44,382 bases of DNA from Parashewanella hymeniacidonis (GTDB taxonomy: Bacteria > Pseudomonadota > Gammaproteobacteria > Enterobacterales > Shewanellaceae). The position numbers and the translations under genes were made by a program. The notes below the pieces were generated by a model. It made no database searches, had not been told where the DNA came from, and worked only from the letters and a program-made list of their open reading frames with translations. Shown one piece after another: positions 18,046 through 27,394 of the stretch. Within the stretch, counting starts at the first letter, position 1. The number at the start of each line of letters is the position of its first letter. The DNA is taken from assembly GCF_016900895.1 (NCBI RefSeq), contig NZ_JAFEUN010000026.1, positions 1 to 44,382 of the forward strand, written 5' to 3'.

Positions 18046-18289
18046 ATGAGCGTTAAACCCTACCTAGTAGCCTGTATTTCGTTAGTATTATTATCGGCCT
18101 GTGGAAGTGATAATAAAAAGTGAACCAAACGCCAGTGTGCAATTGTATTATGAGCTTATTGCTGTAAACCAAGCTAGGGAACACGTTTCAACCAAACTTT
18201 TTTATGAAAATGAAACTTATTCTCCAGAGATGGATGGCAGTAAGGGTCGAATCCAAGGGCATGTATGGGAGATGCTCATACCTGAATAA
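18046..18289 (+). pseudogene. Small lipoprotein gene with a frameshift at an A5 run
   Basis: An ATG at 18046 after GAAGGAG opens a classic lipoprotein signal, ending LLLSACGSDNKK, then meets TGA at 18121-18123. Immediately after, the +1 frame continues SEPNASVQLYYELIAVNQ and runs to TAA at 18287-18289. Removing one A from the AAAAAG at 18116-18121 joins them into an ~80-residue lipoprotein. The sequence of the tail is protein-like and ends just before a terminator. The cause may be a true frameshift, a homopolymer sequencing error, or programmed +1 shifting at AAG-TGA. I do not recognise the tail. Confidence 0.65.
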
Positions 18290-18308
18290 CGGTGTAACGA
18301 GCGGATAT

Positions 18309-18332
18309 AAAGGAGAGCCAAGGCTCTCCTTT
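18309..18332. terminator. Bidirectional terminator between convergent lipoprotein genes
   Basis: AAAGGAGAGCC (18309-18319) pairs with GGCTCTCCTTT (18322-18332) around a 2-base AA gap, followed by one further T (TTTT in all). It lies 20 bp after the small lipoprotein stop and 7 bp from the end of the minus-strand gene, so it can serve both. Confidence 0.85.
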
Positions 18333-18338
18333 TAAGTG

Positions 18339-20864
18339 TTATTTATCCGTGTTGTAGTACTTACTGTTAATCAGACCTTTTACTATTGCATCGAGCGTAT
18401 CTCTAGGTATCAATTCAGGCGCTCTAGCTTGCGGAACAAAGCCATCATCAATATCATCGAGCCACTCATTTTTAACCTCGATTGTTGCATTAAGCTCATC
18501 ATCAACATTAATATCCAACACATGCCAATATCTCTTAACGCCATCAGCTGGTGGTTGCATGATAATCAACTCGTTGTTAAAAATAATTTCAGTACGAGTC
18601 GATGCGGGATCCATCATTGGGCGACCTGAGTAATTATGAATGATGTATTCATACTTACCTGCTACAGGAAATTGAGGAATGGATATCACTTCTGGTCCAT
18701 AGCTTGTTACATCATCAACATCTAAATGAATGACCGTATCTTGGATAACCACACTCGTATTGCCAAAGTATACGTGTTCAAACGCATTTTCACCGTAACG
18801 GATCAGTAGATGTGAATCCAGATCAGTCGGGGTTTCCCCCCACGTTAACGTCATCTTAGTCAATGCGTCAGACAAAACGATACACGCCTCAAGGGTAATA
18901 TCTTCACGCGCAGTACTTTGAATGAAAGTACGACTTTGACTGCCACTAATCGCTGAAATCAACACCGTTGAATCGATTCTCACTGGCAGAGTAAAGTTTC
19001 CATCAGCATCGGTAAAGCTATCAGAAGTACCCAGATAATTTCGACCTTCAGAAGTAAGACGAGCGCCTTCTATTCGAGTGCCATCTGAATCAACAACACA
19101 GCCCCTGATGTAAATGGTTTCATAAATGATATCAGCATTCCAAGTCGTGAAATGAGAAACGGTTCCTTGGTAATATTGAGCATCACCATTGGTCATTAGG
19201 GAAGCTTCGCCCTCTTCTACCCAAACACCTGCGACCGAATCATAATAATAAAGCGGAATAGTCTCCGGTCTTAAAAGTGCATTACCCGTTGCTGGAATTC
19301 TAATGGTTGCAGGTTCACTGCCATTAAACTCCACATTATTGCCTTGTTCGTCATTAAACGTCACCGTGATCGCACCAAAGGACTCTATTGGTTGTTGTTC
19401 ACCATTTTCATCCACCGTAACCATGTCTCCAGGCATAAGATCGATATCTAATTCTGGGTTAATAATGGTAATTTGTGCTTCAACGGCTGATGTAATGGCA
19501 TCACCATTTTGATCAACAAAACTATTCTGCGGTATCGAAGCAACACTAAAGTCTTCAACCATTAGTTCAGTTTCATTGGTAGGATCAAATGATTGACTGG
19601 CATGAACGGGTTGCAACAGCAAATTATGAAAAGCATTGAACTCTTGTGGACTGATCGTTTGTGCACTCTCTGCATATCCCATTTTTTTAGCTGATAGTGT
19701 TATACGCTCGGCTTCAGCTAAATGAATATCTTGAATTTTAAATGAAAATTGCCCTGTTTCATCAGATACGATTTCTGAGAGAACCCCAAGGCCTTCTGAT
19801 GCCCTGAGTGTTGTATCTGCAAGCTGATCGCCATTAAAATAATTACGAGCTTGACCATTAATTCGAACAAAAACTTGTTCTTCTATTTCAATCGATACAT
19901 CAACTGGCTCTACTCCGTCTTCACCGCCATCGCTAACACGCACGACAAATGTATAAGTATGGGTACTTTGCGCTGAAGCCGTAATAGTGAGCAAACCAGT
20001 GTCACTAATTTCAAGTCCACTGGGTGCCGTGATCAACTCAAAATTAATGTCTTGCTCAATATTGGTATCATCGACATCTGCCACATCAAGCTGATAACGC
20101 CATTGCTGTCCGGTCTCAATAAACTGCTTTTCAACCATGGCAACCATAGGGGCGTCATTCACTGGCGTGACCGTTATTTCAAGTGCTTGAGTCGTGACGC
20201 TGACTCCATCTTCTCCGCCATCTCGAACTTCAACCGTCACAACGCCAGATGACAGTATGCCTTCTGTAGCCGTCCAGGTGATTAAGCCAGTTTCTGACAC
20301 CTGCATTCCTTCAGGGGCATCGACTAACGCAAAAACAATATCAGTACCATTATTCTCATCATCAGAATCTGACACTGCTATTTGCTGCTGATACAGAATA
20401 TCTTCTGTCGCCGCAGTAGAAAATTCAGCTGTGATTTGTGGAGCATCATTAACAGGAGTAACCGTCACCATAAAGCTTTCTGTTGCCGCTGATGCTCCAT
20501 CTTCACCACCGTCAGCCACGCTTACACTCACTTCACCAGAAGTTAATATGCCTTCAGCTGGTGTCCATGTGATGATGCCGGTATCCGAAACACTCATTCC
20601 ATCAGGTGCATTATTTAACGTGAACGTTAAACCACTCTGATCATCATCGGGATCTGTAACGGCCAGCGTATAGCTGTACTCAATATCTTCAGTTGCTGTA
20701 GTGGGTGCTAGGGAAGTAATCGTTGGTGCTGCATTTGTTGTGACAGGAACAGGTAATGGTACTGGTGGTTCTGGTTTTTTATCATCGCTACCACCACAAG
20801 CTGCAAGTGTTAATGATATCAATGAAGCGCATGTTAATTGTTGCCATCGAAACTTAAATTCCAT
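18339..20864 (-). CDS. Large lipoprotein with tandem Ig/cadherin-like repeats and a carboxypeptidase-regulatory-like region
   Basis: 841 residues. The lipobox LAAC gives Cys23, so the protein is lipid-anchored, probably on the outer membrane. Residues ~45-335 are three tandem ~95-residue putative Ig/cadherin-like modules: the first two carry the GLITW/GIITW signature and the ATEDI start, and VTPVNDAP links the modules. Asp-rich DPDDDQ/DSDDEN loops suggest calcium binding. A regulatory-like beta module starts RINGQARNYFNGDQL (~335), and another follows RGCVVDSDGTRIEGARL (~625). The last part, LTWGETPTDLDSHLL, resembles the YfaP/DUF2135 group. Adhesion or envelope structure is plausible. It is monocistronic. 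Confidence 0.85.
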   Translation of the reverse strand: MEFKFRWQQLTCASLISLTLAACGGSDDKKPEPPVPLPVPVTTNAAPTITSLAPTTATEDIEYSYTLAVTDPDDDQSGLTFTLNNAPDGMSVSDTGIITWTPAEGILTSGEVSVSVADGGEDGASAATESFMVTVTPVNDAPQITAEFSTAATEDILYQQQIAVSDSDDENNGTDIVFALVDAPEGMQVSETGLITWTATEGILSSGVVTVEVRDGGEDGVSVTTQALEITVTPVNDAPMVAMVEKQFIETGQQWRYQLDVADVDDTNIEQDINFELITAPSGLEISDTGLLTITASAQSTHTYTFVVRVSDGGEDGVEPVDVSIEIEEQVFVRINGQARNYFNGDQLADTTLRASEGLGVLSEIVSDETGQFSFKIQDIHLAEAERITLSAKKMGYAESAQTISPQEFNAFHNLLLQPVHASQSFDPTNETELMVEDFSVASIPQNSFVDQNGDAITSAVEAQITIINPELDIDLMPGDMVTVDENGEQQPIESFGAITVTFNDEQGNNVEFNGSEPATIRIPATGNALLRPETIPLYYYDSVAGVWVEEGEASLMTNGDAQYYQGTVSHFTTWNADIIYETIYIRGCVVDSDGTRIEGARLTSEGRNYLGTSDSFTDADGNFTLPVRIDSTVLISAISGSQSRTFIQSTAREDITLEACIVLSDALTKMTLTWGETPTDLDSHLLIRYGENAFEHVYFGNTSVVIQDTVIHLDVDDVTSYGPEVISIPQFPVAGKYEYIIHNYSGRPMMDPASTRTEIIFNNELIIMQPPADGVKRYWHVLDINVDDELNATIEVKNEWLDDIDDGFVPQARAPELIPRDTLDAIVKGLINSKYYNTDK

Positions 20865-21060
20865 TTAAGTATTCTCCGTTATAATTATTGCTTTTTGCCC
20901 AATCCGTTAGTTTTAATCGTTGTTAACGTACATTTCACTTCACAGATTGCACCGTGTCTACACCTACCACTTAAATAGGTATTTACTATCATATTTATGC
21001 AAATACTCTAAAACAACCCTATGTAACAATAATTTAACACTTTGTTTTATCGAAAAAGTA

Positions 21061-21093
21061 GCTAGAACCCAGCACTCAGCAATAGGTTCTAGC
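21061..21093 (-). terminator. Terminator of the GMC oxidoreductase operon
   Basis: GCTAGAACC (21061-21069) and GGTTCTAGC (21085-21093) form a 9-bp perfect stem. Read on the minus strand it is followed by TACTTTTTCG. It lies 12 bp past the stop of the GMC gene. Confidence 0.75.
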
Positions 21094-21105
21094 ATTAACT
21101 GTGGT

Positions 21106-22806
21106 TTACTGCAGATGAGATATAATCTTTTCGGCTACTCTAAAAGCATTAGCATAAATGGTCATTGTGGGAGTGATACTGCCGCCATTTGGCATAAAGC
21201 TTCCATCTGTGACGAAGACATTGTCGCAATCGTGCACTTGGCAATTGGCATTTAACACCGACGTTTTTGGATCATTACCGAATCGACAGCCACCAGCGAC
21301 GAGATTAGAGGTTGGTTGAGTAAAAACATTACCGTATGCTTCATCAGCGCCCATCGCTTTCATCACTTCAACACCTTTATCTACGAGATACTGAGCGACT
21401 TTAATATCATGCGGATGGAATCCGGCTCGAACTTTTGCGACTGGAACACCCCATACGTCTTTTTCACTATCATCTAGGCTTACAAAGCAATCATCATGAG
21501 TTAACCAATCACAAAACACTTCAAATTTAAAATCTTTCGATTGCGTGAAATGCGCTTTGATTTTTTGTTTGAGTGGCGTCCCCCAGAGTAGTTCACCATT
21601 AGATTGCCATTTCAAACCACTGATCTCTGCAGTGGGTGACGGTGGGTCAAACACAAAATCCAACGTCCCTCCTTTTAAAGGTTTGTCACTCAGTGATTTA
21701 TCTTCAATTTCATACCAGTCCTGTAAGAAGCGATTGAAGAACGGCCCTCTAACCTTGAGGGCATTGGCTTTATTGCGCGCTAATTTTGTTAAGTCAAAAA
21801 TCCCATGGCCCGTCCCACCAGCGCAGCAATGAAGGTTTTTACCAACTTGCCCATGATTATTCCCTAAGCCTCTCGGGTGTTTCTTTCCAACACTGGTCAA
21901 CAGTAATCGAGCACTCTCAATTGAATAGCAAGCTACAACAAATTTCTTCGCCGTTAATGATTGAGACTTTGTCTCTGAAACAAAGTAATCAATAGTGGTT
22001 GCCTGACCATCATCATCCGTCTGAATGCGATAGGCTTTGGCACCAGTAAGCATAGTAAAGTTGGATTTATGTTTTATTCTATCGATGAGTGAGGCTCTTG
22101 AGCTGGCTTTAGCACCTGAATTGCACCCATAGCTGCCACAGTATCCAGAGTATTCACAACTACGTCGCTCTCCTTTAGGTTGCGATAAAATACCTCTGGC
22201 CATTGGCAGCGGTGTAAACCCAAGCTCTTTGCACGCATTATCAAAGTACTTTGATACAGGGTGTTCAGCGGTGGGTGGCATCGGGTAATCAGGCTGGCTT
22301 CTTGGCTCTAAAAATTTGTGAGGTTGCACCTTGCCTGAAACACCAATGACACGCTCGACTTTATCGTAATAGGGTTCAAGCTCTTCATAGCTTATCGGCC
22401 AATCCACAATATTTGCGCCTTTGATGGCACCGTAGGAAGACAACAATTTAAAATCATTTGGTTTTAAACGATGAAAGTAAGCGCTCATAAAATTGCTGGC
22501 GCCACCGACAACATTTCCTCCCCAGAATTGACTCGTCGTATCGCGGCTCCAACCACCCTCACCATCCGGTTCTTCTATGACGTGTCGCTCTTTATCGTGT
22601 TGTGACTTAAATATCCTGTGTCGACCTAATTGTTCATCTTTTTTAAAATGTTGTTCGTCGTACCATTGACCTTTTTCCAACATGCAGACCTTGAACCCAG
22701 CATTCACCAGTTCATAAGCGATTGGTCCTGCACCGGCACCACTACCAATGATACACACATCGAAATCAGGTTCCGCTCGCATTGCTTTTGTTATTGTTTT
22801 TCTCAC
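21106..22806 (-). CDS. GMC-family FAD-dependent dehydrogenase (gluconate-dehydrogenase large-subunit type)
   Basis: 566 residues. The FAD-binding Rossmann motif GSGAGAG is at 21-27, preceded by DFDVCII and followed by an acidic strand end (MLEKG). The Cys-rich block YSGYCGSYGCNSGAKASS is characteristic of gluconate/FAD-glucose-type membrane dehydrogenase alpha subunits. The C-terminal GMC block contains GGCRFGNDPKTS and FVTDGSFMPNGG. The start is GTG at 22806, two bases after the stop of the subunit-3 gene; an ATG eight codons on is possible. With the Tat-dependent subunit 3 upstream it should form a periplasmic polyol/sugar dehydrogenase. The usual cytochrome c subunit is absent here, so the electron acceptor is unclear. 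Confidence 0.9.
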   Translation of the reverse strand: MRKTITKAMRAEPDFDVCIIGSGAGAGPIAYELVNAGFKVCMLEKGQWYDEQHFKKDEQLGRHRIFKSQHDKERHVIEEPDGEGGWSRDTTSQFWGGNVVGGASNFMSAYFHRLKPNDFKLLSSYGAIKGANIVDWPISYEELEPYYDKVERVIGVSGKVQPHKFLEPRSQPDYPMPPTAEHPVSKYFDNACKELGFTPLPMARGILSQPKGERRSCEYSGYCGSYGCNSGAKASSRASLIDRIKHKSNFTMLTGAKAYRIQTDDDGQATTIDYFVSETKSQSLTAKKFVVACYSIESARLLLTSVGKKHPRGLGNNHGQVGKNLHCCAGGTGHGIFDLTKLARNKANALKVRGPFFNRFLQDWYEIEDKSLSDKPLKGGTLDFVFDPPSPTAEISGLKWQSNGELLWGTPLKQKIKAHFTQSKDFKFEVFCDWLTHDDCFVSLDDSEKDVWGVPVAKVRAGFHPHDIKVAQYLVDKGVEVMKAMGADEAYGNVFTQPTSNLVAGGCRFGNDPKTSVLNANCQVHDCDNVFVTDGSFMPNGGSITPTMTIYANAFRVAEKIISHLQ

Positions 22807-22808
22807 GC

Positions 22809-23453
22809 TTACGCTTCCTCAAATACTCGATAATGGGTTTGCGAATTCGGCCTAGGAAAACCAGCTTGGTGTTCTAGCCACTTCCAGCCTTCTCCCTTCG
22901 TATTACCACCATAGAGTGGATCTAACGTGACGGCTTCAAGTAAGTAATACAATAATAGTGATAACCAATTCTCGCCGGATTGACTGCCATTGATTCTATG
23001 GAGTAACTCGGCTTGTTCAGCAACGCTCATTTCTAGAAATGGTTTACTAAAGTGTTTGTTAGCGGACTCATCTAGCCAAATCGTCCCTTTAATTAAAAAA
23101 GCTCTGTCACCATCTTCTTGATTATCTGGATCATTGAGCGCCCATTGTAAATAACCAAATGCATTCAGATCATGCGCTGAAGGGCCATCACCATCATCGG
23201 GAAATAAATGCAGTTGTACTTGTTTAATCAGTTTTGTTTGTAAAGGATTAAATTCGGCGGCTTGGGGTAAAAAAGCGGGTGATAATGGCTCAACGACATC
23301 GCCTTCAAAAGACTGCTCTGCACTCAATGAAGGCCGAGTCAGACCTGCCCCTGCAAGGACGGCAAACGCAGTAGTCCCTTTTAAAAATGCTCGTCGAGAA
23401 AGTCCTTTTGCGAATTTCGGGACACGGTGTGTTTGAAATATCGACTTTATCAT
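22809..23453 (-). CDS. Gluconate 2-dehydrogenase subunit 3-like, Tat-exported
   Basis: 214 residues from the ATG at 23453, chosen because GGAGGTG lies 5 bases before it and it overlaps the upstream stop (TAATG). The N-terminus has a twin-arginine signal (LSRRAFLKG, then a hydrophobic stretch). The body FNPLQTKLIKQVQLHLFPDD and HDLNAFGYLQWALND matches the DUF3479/gluconate dehydrogenase subunit 3 type small subunits that accompany GMC dehydrogenases and carry them through the Tat system by piggyback. It precedes the GMC gene by 2 bp. Confidence 0.88.
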   Translation of the reverse strand: MIKSIFQTHRVPKFAKGLSRRAFLKGTTAFAVLAGAGLTRPSLSAEQSFEGDVVEPLSPAFLPQAAEFNPLQTKLIKQVQLHLFPDDGDGPSAHDLNAFGYLQWALNDPDNQEDGDRAFLIKGTIWLDESANKHFSKPFLEMSVAEQAELLHRINGSQSGENWLSLLLYYLLEAVTLDPLYGGNTKGEGWKWLEHQAGFPRPNSQTHYRVFEEA

Positions 23454-23956
23454 TAGCACACCTCCGGCAAGCATGGCTTTGTCCAAGCATCTAATGACTT
23501 AGCAGAAACCTGCGGTATTTTGTCTCTATGTTGTATCCTGCCATTGATGTCGATGATGAACTCGGTTGGCGAGCCCCAGACATCAAATAAATCGGTAATC
23601 GTCGCATTATCATCAAAGGCCATAGGGTAATCAGTTTGGTGCTGCTGCTGGAACGCACGAATTAACTCTTTGTCGTCGCTCCAAGAGGTATTGACGGCTA
23701 ATATTTCTAGCGCTTGTCCATACGTTCTTGCAAGCTCGTTTATCGTTGGCACTTTCTGAATACAGTAGCCGCACCAGGTATTCCAAAAGATCAAATACAC
23801 TGGTTTTTTACCTTGATAATCCGCAAGGTGAAATTGAGTGCCATTAAGCCGCTTAATCGTGAAGTTTGGCGCTTTATCCCCAACACTTAAACTCTGTTGA
23901 GCCGTTGCTAACATGGGTGTTAACAATAAACACAGAGATAGGATAACTTTTAGCAT
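23453..23956 (-). CDS. TlpA-like periplasmic thiol-disulfide protein
   Basis: 167 residues with a signal peptide ending near ATAQQ. The thioredoxin-fold active site is WCGYC (Cys62, Cys65), preceded by KPVYLIFWNT, and the cis-Pro region is near DVWGSPTEFIID. A CxxC with GY is seen in TlpA/ResA-like reductases that supply reducing power to periplasmic Cys proteins, including cytochrome c assembly. It is the first gene of the operon with subunit 3 and the Cys-rich GMC protein; a role in handling their cysteines is a reasonable inference. Confidence 0.9.
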   Translation of the reverse strand: MLKVILSLCLLLTPMLATAQQSLSVGDKAPNFTIKRLNGTQFHLADYQGKKPVYLIFWNTWCGYCIQKVPTINELARTYGQALEILAVNTSWSDDKELIRAFQQQHQTDYPMAFDDNATITDLFDVWGSPTEFIIDINGRIQHRDKIPQVSAKSLDAWTKPCLPEVC

Positions 23957-24068
23957 ACCTTTGCCTTGTCTTTGATGGTTACTTAAGCTTAGTGAGTTAG
24001 AAAGGGAGTCTCCATAAATTTATTCAAAGATTTTTTTCCGATTAACGGAAACATGATCTAAAACAAAA

Positions 24069-24095
24069 AAAGCCAATGAGTATGGCATTGGCTTT
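24069..24095 (-). terminator. Terminator of the beta-propeller lipoprotein gene
   Basis: On the minus strand, AAAGCCAATG and CATTGGCTTT form a perfect 10-bp stem (arms 24086-24095 and 24069-24078) followed by a run of T. It lies 20 bp past the stop codon. Confidence 0.9.
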
Positions 24096-24114
24096 ACATC
24101 AGTTTCAATGGAGG

Positions 24115-25587
24115 TTATCCCACACTGAAACCCGCTAATCCTAGGAAATTATGAGCGCCAGCTTTACCGACATCGTCTTTAGTTTCTTTATAGACATGTT
24201 GATCGATATACGACAGTGTTCCATCACCTTTGATGTTAAATCGATTTAACGTAAAGGTTTGGAAGGCGCCTAATACATAAAGATATTTATTATCAGGTGT
24301 AATATACATGTCTTTAGTATCCCCAGCTGGTGTGCCTTCACTGCGTGAAGCATAGCTCAAGGTTTTAGCAACGGTTCCATTAGCATTCAATGTAAATGGT
24401 GTAATCACGTTGGCACCAAAGCTCGATACATAAAGTCGTTTTCCATCAGGGCTAAGCACGGTCCAACAAGCTTCATCTCTGCTGTTTTCTGCACCAGTAT
24501 TATAATGGGCCGTTAAGGACACACCTGTATGACCCCCTTGCTGATCCCCATCATCATTTAATACCGTCAAGCCATGCCCTATCAACTCATTGGTTAAATT
24601 GAAGTTACTGGCATGCAAGGTCGTATTACTGTTTAATGCCCAATTAATGCCAATCGTGCCTGCGATGCCTGATTTTTCAAAATAATCAGGAAGCTGAGAA
24701 TTAATGTTTCCTTTTGATTTATCAAAATCATAGACATAAACACGACTAGGATGCTGTTCATCAGTACTTGGATTATTCGTATTGAAATGAGCAATACCCC
24801 AAGTTGAAACCGCTAACTTAGTACCATCGGCACTAAACGTTACTGTTGTTGGGCCACCGTTAGCTCTATCATAAGTTGCTAAAGTTGGCCTATCAGCAGC
24901 CCATAAATTGCCATTGGAACTATCGAAATTAAACAAACTGATATTACGATGAGTATCAGATCGATCTGAAGCCGTTAAATCAACTTTGTCTCCATTCGAA
25001 TCAATAAAGAAGTCATTGCTTGGATAGCGCTTTATATCAGTACCGTCTTTTTGTACATTCGGGTTATTCCATTGATTACCGACCACCACCCAATATTGGT
25101 CATCACTGTTTGGTTTCTTGGTGTATGTAATACTGACTGGGCGTTCACCACCTGAATCGATGTTTTCTAGCCAGGTTAAATCTCCATTACTCTTATTGAT
25201 TTTGAATAAAGAAATATAATGATCGCTTCCTGCATCCACGTTCAATAAGTAATCTCCAATAATTTGGATGGCGCCCTGACTGTCAAAGTCACCATGAGCA
25301 TCACCGCCAGTAGATACATCAGCTGCACCTTTGGCCTTAGTATCGTAGACAACTTCATTGCCTACCGTACCGTCAGCATAGCGAGTAAGCCGCATCACTT
25401 TATTCATACCGTTGCCATTTTCATCACCGTTACCATTGGTCGTGGTATAGAGGTAACCCGAAATAAGTGGCATTGGTTTATTCGACTTGTGTTTATGGCT
25501 TGAGCCGCATGCGGTTAACGCCGAAGCAATGGCAACTGCACACATTAATTGGCTGAATGTAATTAGTTTTCTTTTATGTTGATTCAT
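24115..25587 (-). CDS. Lipoprotein with a lactonase-like beta-propeller fold
   Basis: 490 residues from ATG at 25587 (a TTG six codons upstream is less likely). The lipobox SALTAC gives Cys27. The body repeats blade-like segments such as TVTFSADGTKLAVST, TVLSPDGKRLYVSSFGAN and YITPDNKYLYVLGAF, the pattern of 6-phosphogluconolactonase-type seven-bladed propellers. An Asn/Gly/Asp-rich loop follows the lipid anchor. Catalytic residues of lactonases cannot be confirmed by eye, so this may be a binding protein rather than an enzyme. It stands alone with its own terminator. Confidence 0.8.
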   Translation of the reverse strand: MNQHKRKLITFSQLMCAVAIASALTACGSSHKHKSNKPMPLISGYLYTTTNGNGDENGNGMNKVMRLTRYADGTVGNEVVYDTKAKGAADVSTGGDAHGDFDSQGAIQIIGDYLLNVDAGSDHYISLFKINKSNGDLTWLENIDSGGERPVSITYTKKPNSDDQYWVVVGNQWNNPNVQKDGTDIKRYPSNDFFIDSNGDKVDLTASDRSDTHRNISLFNFDSSNGNLWAADRPTLATYDRANGGPTTVTFSADGTKLAVSTWGIAHFNTNNPSTDEQHPSRVYVYDFDKSKGNINSQLPDYFEKSGIAGTIGINWALNSNTTLHASNFNLTNELIGHGLTVLNDDGDQQGGHTGVSLTAHYNTGAENSRDEACWTVLSPDGKRLYVSSFGANVITPFTLNANGTVAKTLSYASRSEGTPAGDTKDMYITPDNKYLYVLGAFQTFTLNRFNIKGDGTLSYIDQHVYKETKDDVGKAGAHNFLGLAGFSVG

Positions 25588-25727
25588 AATTCTCTCGCAT
25601 AACAAGTTATGGATGAATCACAAATGTCCCTATTGAAGTGACCCTATGATTTACAAGGTTTGCTTGTAAGAATTGCAGATGTAACGGGAGATAATCTACG
25701 CCCATAAAGGACGTACATCAATGACGG

Positions 25728-26492
25728 TTAGTAAATACCTTTTGTTTTAAAGGTATATCCAACCCGAGAAATTAACGAAAATCCAGCCAAACACATTACG
25801 ATAGAGGCACCGCTTGGGTAGTCCATGGTCACAGAAACCATTAACCCAACCACATAGCCTAAAAGACCAATACCTAACGCAATGGCGACGCCTTTTTTAC
25901 CTTTAAAAGGCTGCGATGCTAAAGCCGGCATAATAAGTGTACTAAATACTAAGTACACACCAACGAGCTCTACTGAAAAAGTAATGACAATCGCAAAGAT
26001 AAAGTAAAACGCTCGCCCATTTAGTAATCTTGGGGTGAACATCAATAACATCAGCAGCATGATATAGATGATTGCAGGCCCAATAAGTTGAGACCAATCA
26101 ACCCATAAGATTTGACCTGACATAATCTGTTTTAAAAGCTCAGCGCCATGCGGATCATTGGCGAGCAGCAATAATGCCGCCACCGCAGATACCACATACA
26201 AACAACCAATTAACGCTTCTAGCTCTTTAGGTGCTTTTTTAGAGAGCCATGCAATTAATGCGGCCCCAAAAAGTGCAAACACTGCTGGCATGACAAATTG
26301 CATGAGCGGCAGAGCTTCAAAATCATGGTGCGTTTTTGCCACAATCGCACCCAGCGCTGCAATTTGCGCAATCGCCAAATCAATAAAGATGATCCCACGT
26401 TTAAGCACTTGGCAACCAAGCACTACGTGTGTAGATAGCACCAACAATCCTGCCACGAAGGCAGGCAGAATAATGTCAAGAAGGTCAAACAT
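25728..26492 (-). CDS. Metal (probably zinc) ABC transporter permease, ZnuB-like
   Basis: 254 residues, the normal size of the ABC-3 family (ZnuB/TroC/MntB). About eight hydrophobic segments are present, with HVVLGCQVLKRGIIFIDLAIAQIAALG near the N-terminus, where this family has its conserved short loop, and VYLVFSTLIMPALAS later. Its start codon overlaps the stop of the binding-protein gene (TGATG). The substrate is inferred from that partner and from the His-rich outer-membrane protein in the same operon. No ATPase gene is linked. Confidence 0.88.
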   Translation of the reverse strand: MFDLLDIILPAFVAGLLVLSTHVVLGCQVLKRGIIFIDLAIAQIAALGAIVAKTHHDFEALPLMQFVMPAVFALFGAALIAWLSKKAPKELEALIGCLYVVSAVAALLLLANDPHGAELLKQIMSGQILWVDWSQLIGPAIIYIMLLMLLMFTPRLLNGRAFYFIFAIVITFSVELVGVYLVFSTLIMPALASQPFKGKKGVAIALGIGLLGYVVGLMVSVTMDYPSGASIVMCLAGFSLISRVGYTFKTKGIY

Positions 26493-27394
26493 CAGTGCAT
26501 CACCTTTAACAACTTAGCGATAACCGAATCATAAAGTGAGAACAAGTCCTTGCTTTGTTTATCGCCACCAATCGTCATAGGCAAAATCAACACAGGGATG
26601 TTGGCTTTTTTACTCAACCATTCGCCACCTCTTTGATCTTGATAAGATGACACCACAATAGCACTGACATGATCTTGTTCAGCCACTTTCAATAAGCTCG
26701 CTAAATGGCTTGTGGTTGGTGGTAAACCCGGCTTAGGTTCTAAGTCCCCCACCTGCTTGATACCTAACCAATCAAATAGATAACGAAAACTACTGTGATA
26801 AGCGATCACGCTTTTGCCATTTAAAGGTAAAGCCAGTTTTTTCCATTTAATTTTGGCTTGATTCCATTTGATTTTAAATGCATCAAAATTGGCTTGGTAC
26901 TGAGCTCTATGGTCAGCATCCAACTGAATCAAACGCACCGTTAAACCATCAGCAATCTCCAACATACGCTGAGGAGAGAAATGTAAATGTGGATTACCTA
27001 AAGCATGAACATCACCCATACTGCGATCCACTTTATCTAACTTATCCAACGTATTGGTATGTTCAGCCGCAAAAAACAACCCTGTTTGATGATCGCGAAC
27101 TTTTGGGTTGGCCGCTTTCAATTGCAACATCGGCAACCAACCGATCTCCAAGTCAGCCCCCGCACAAACAACAAGGTCTGTGCGGCGCATTTTGGCGATC
27201 AGGCTAGGTCTCGCCTGAATCATATGTGGATCTTGCATTGCTGTTGTCGCCTGATACACATTCGCTTCAGGTGCAATCTCTTTAACCAAAGCTGCATATT
27301 CCGGCTCACATGCAAACACGTTCAGCGCTGCATGAGCCATTTGACTCAGCCCAAATAGGGCTGTAGCCAAGAGTAACTTAGAACTGATGCGCAC
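26492..27394 (-). CDS. Zinc ABC transporter substrate-binding protein, ZnuA-like
   Basis: 300 residues with a signal peptide ending MAHAAL. The cluster-A-I metal ligands are visible: His57 (DPHMIQARPS), His136 (NPHLHFSP), His200 (AYHSSFRYLFDWLG) and a distal acidic/polar site near YQDQRGGEWL. Three histidines favour zinc over manganese. The long His/Asp loop found in most ZnuA proteins is absent; a comparable His-rich segment occurs in the upstream outer-membrane protein instead. The gene overlaps that gene by 17 bp and the permease by 1 bp, so the three are one operon. Confidence 0.88.
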   Translation of the reverse strand: MRISSKLLLATALFGLSQMAHAALNVFACEPEYAALVKEIAPEANVYQATTAMQDPHMIQARPSLIAKMRRTDLVVCAGADLEIGWLPMLQLKAANPKVRDHQTGLFFAAEHTNTLDKLDKVDRSMGDVHALGNPHLHFSPQRMLEIADGLTVRLIQLDADHRAQYQANFDAFKIKWNQAKIKWKKLALPLNGKSVIAYHSSFRYLFDWLGIKQVGDLEPKPGLPPTTSHLASLLKVAEQDHVSAIVVSSYQDQRGGEWLSKKANIPVLILPMTIGGDKQSKDLFSLYDSVIAKLLKVMH

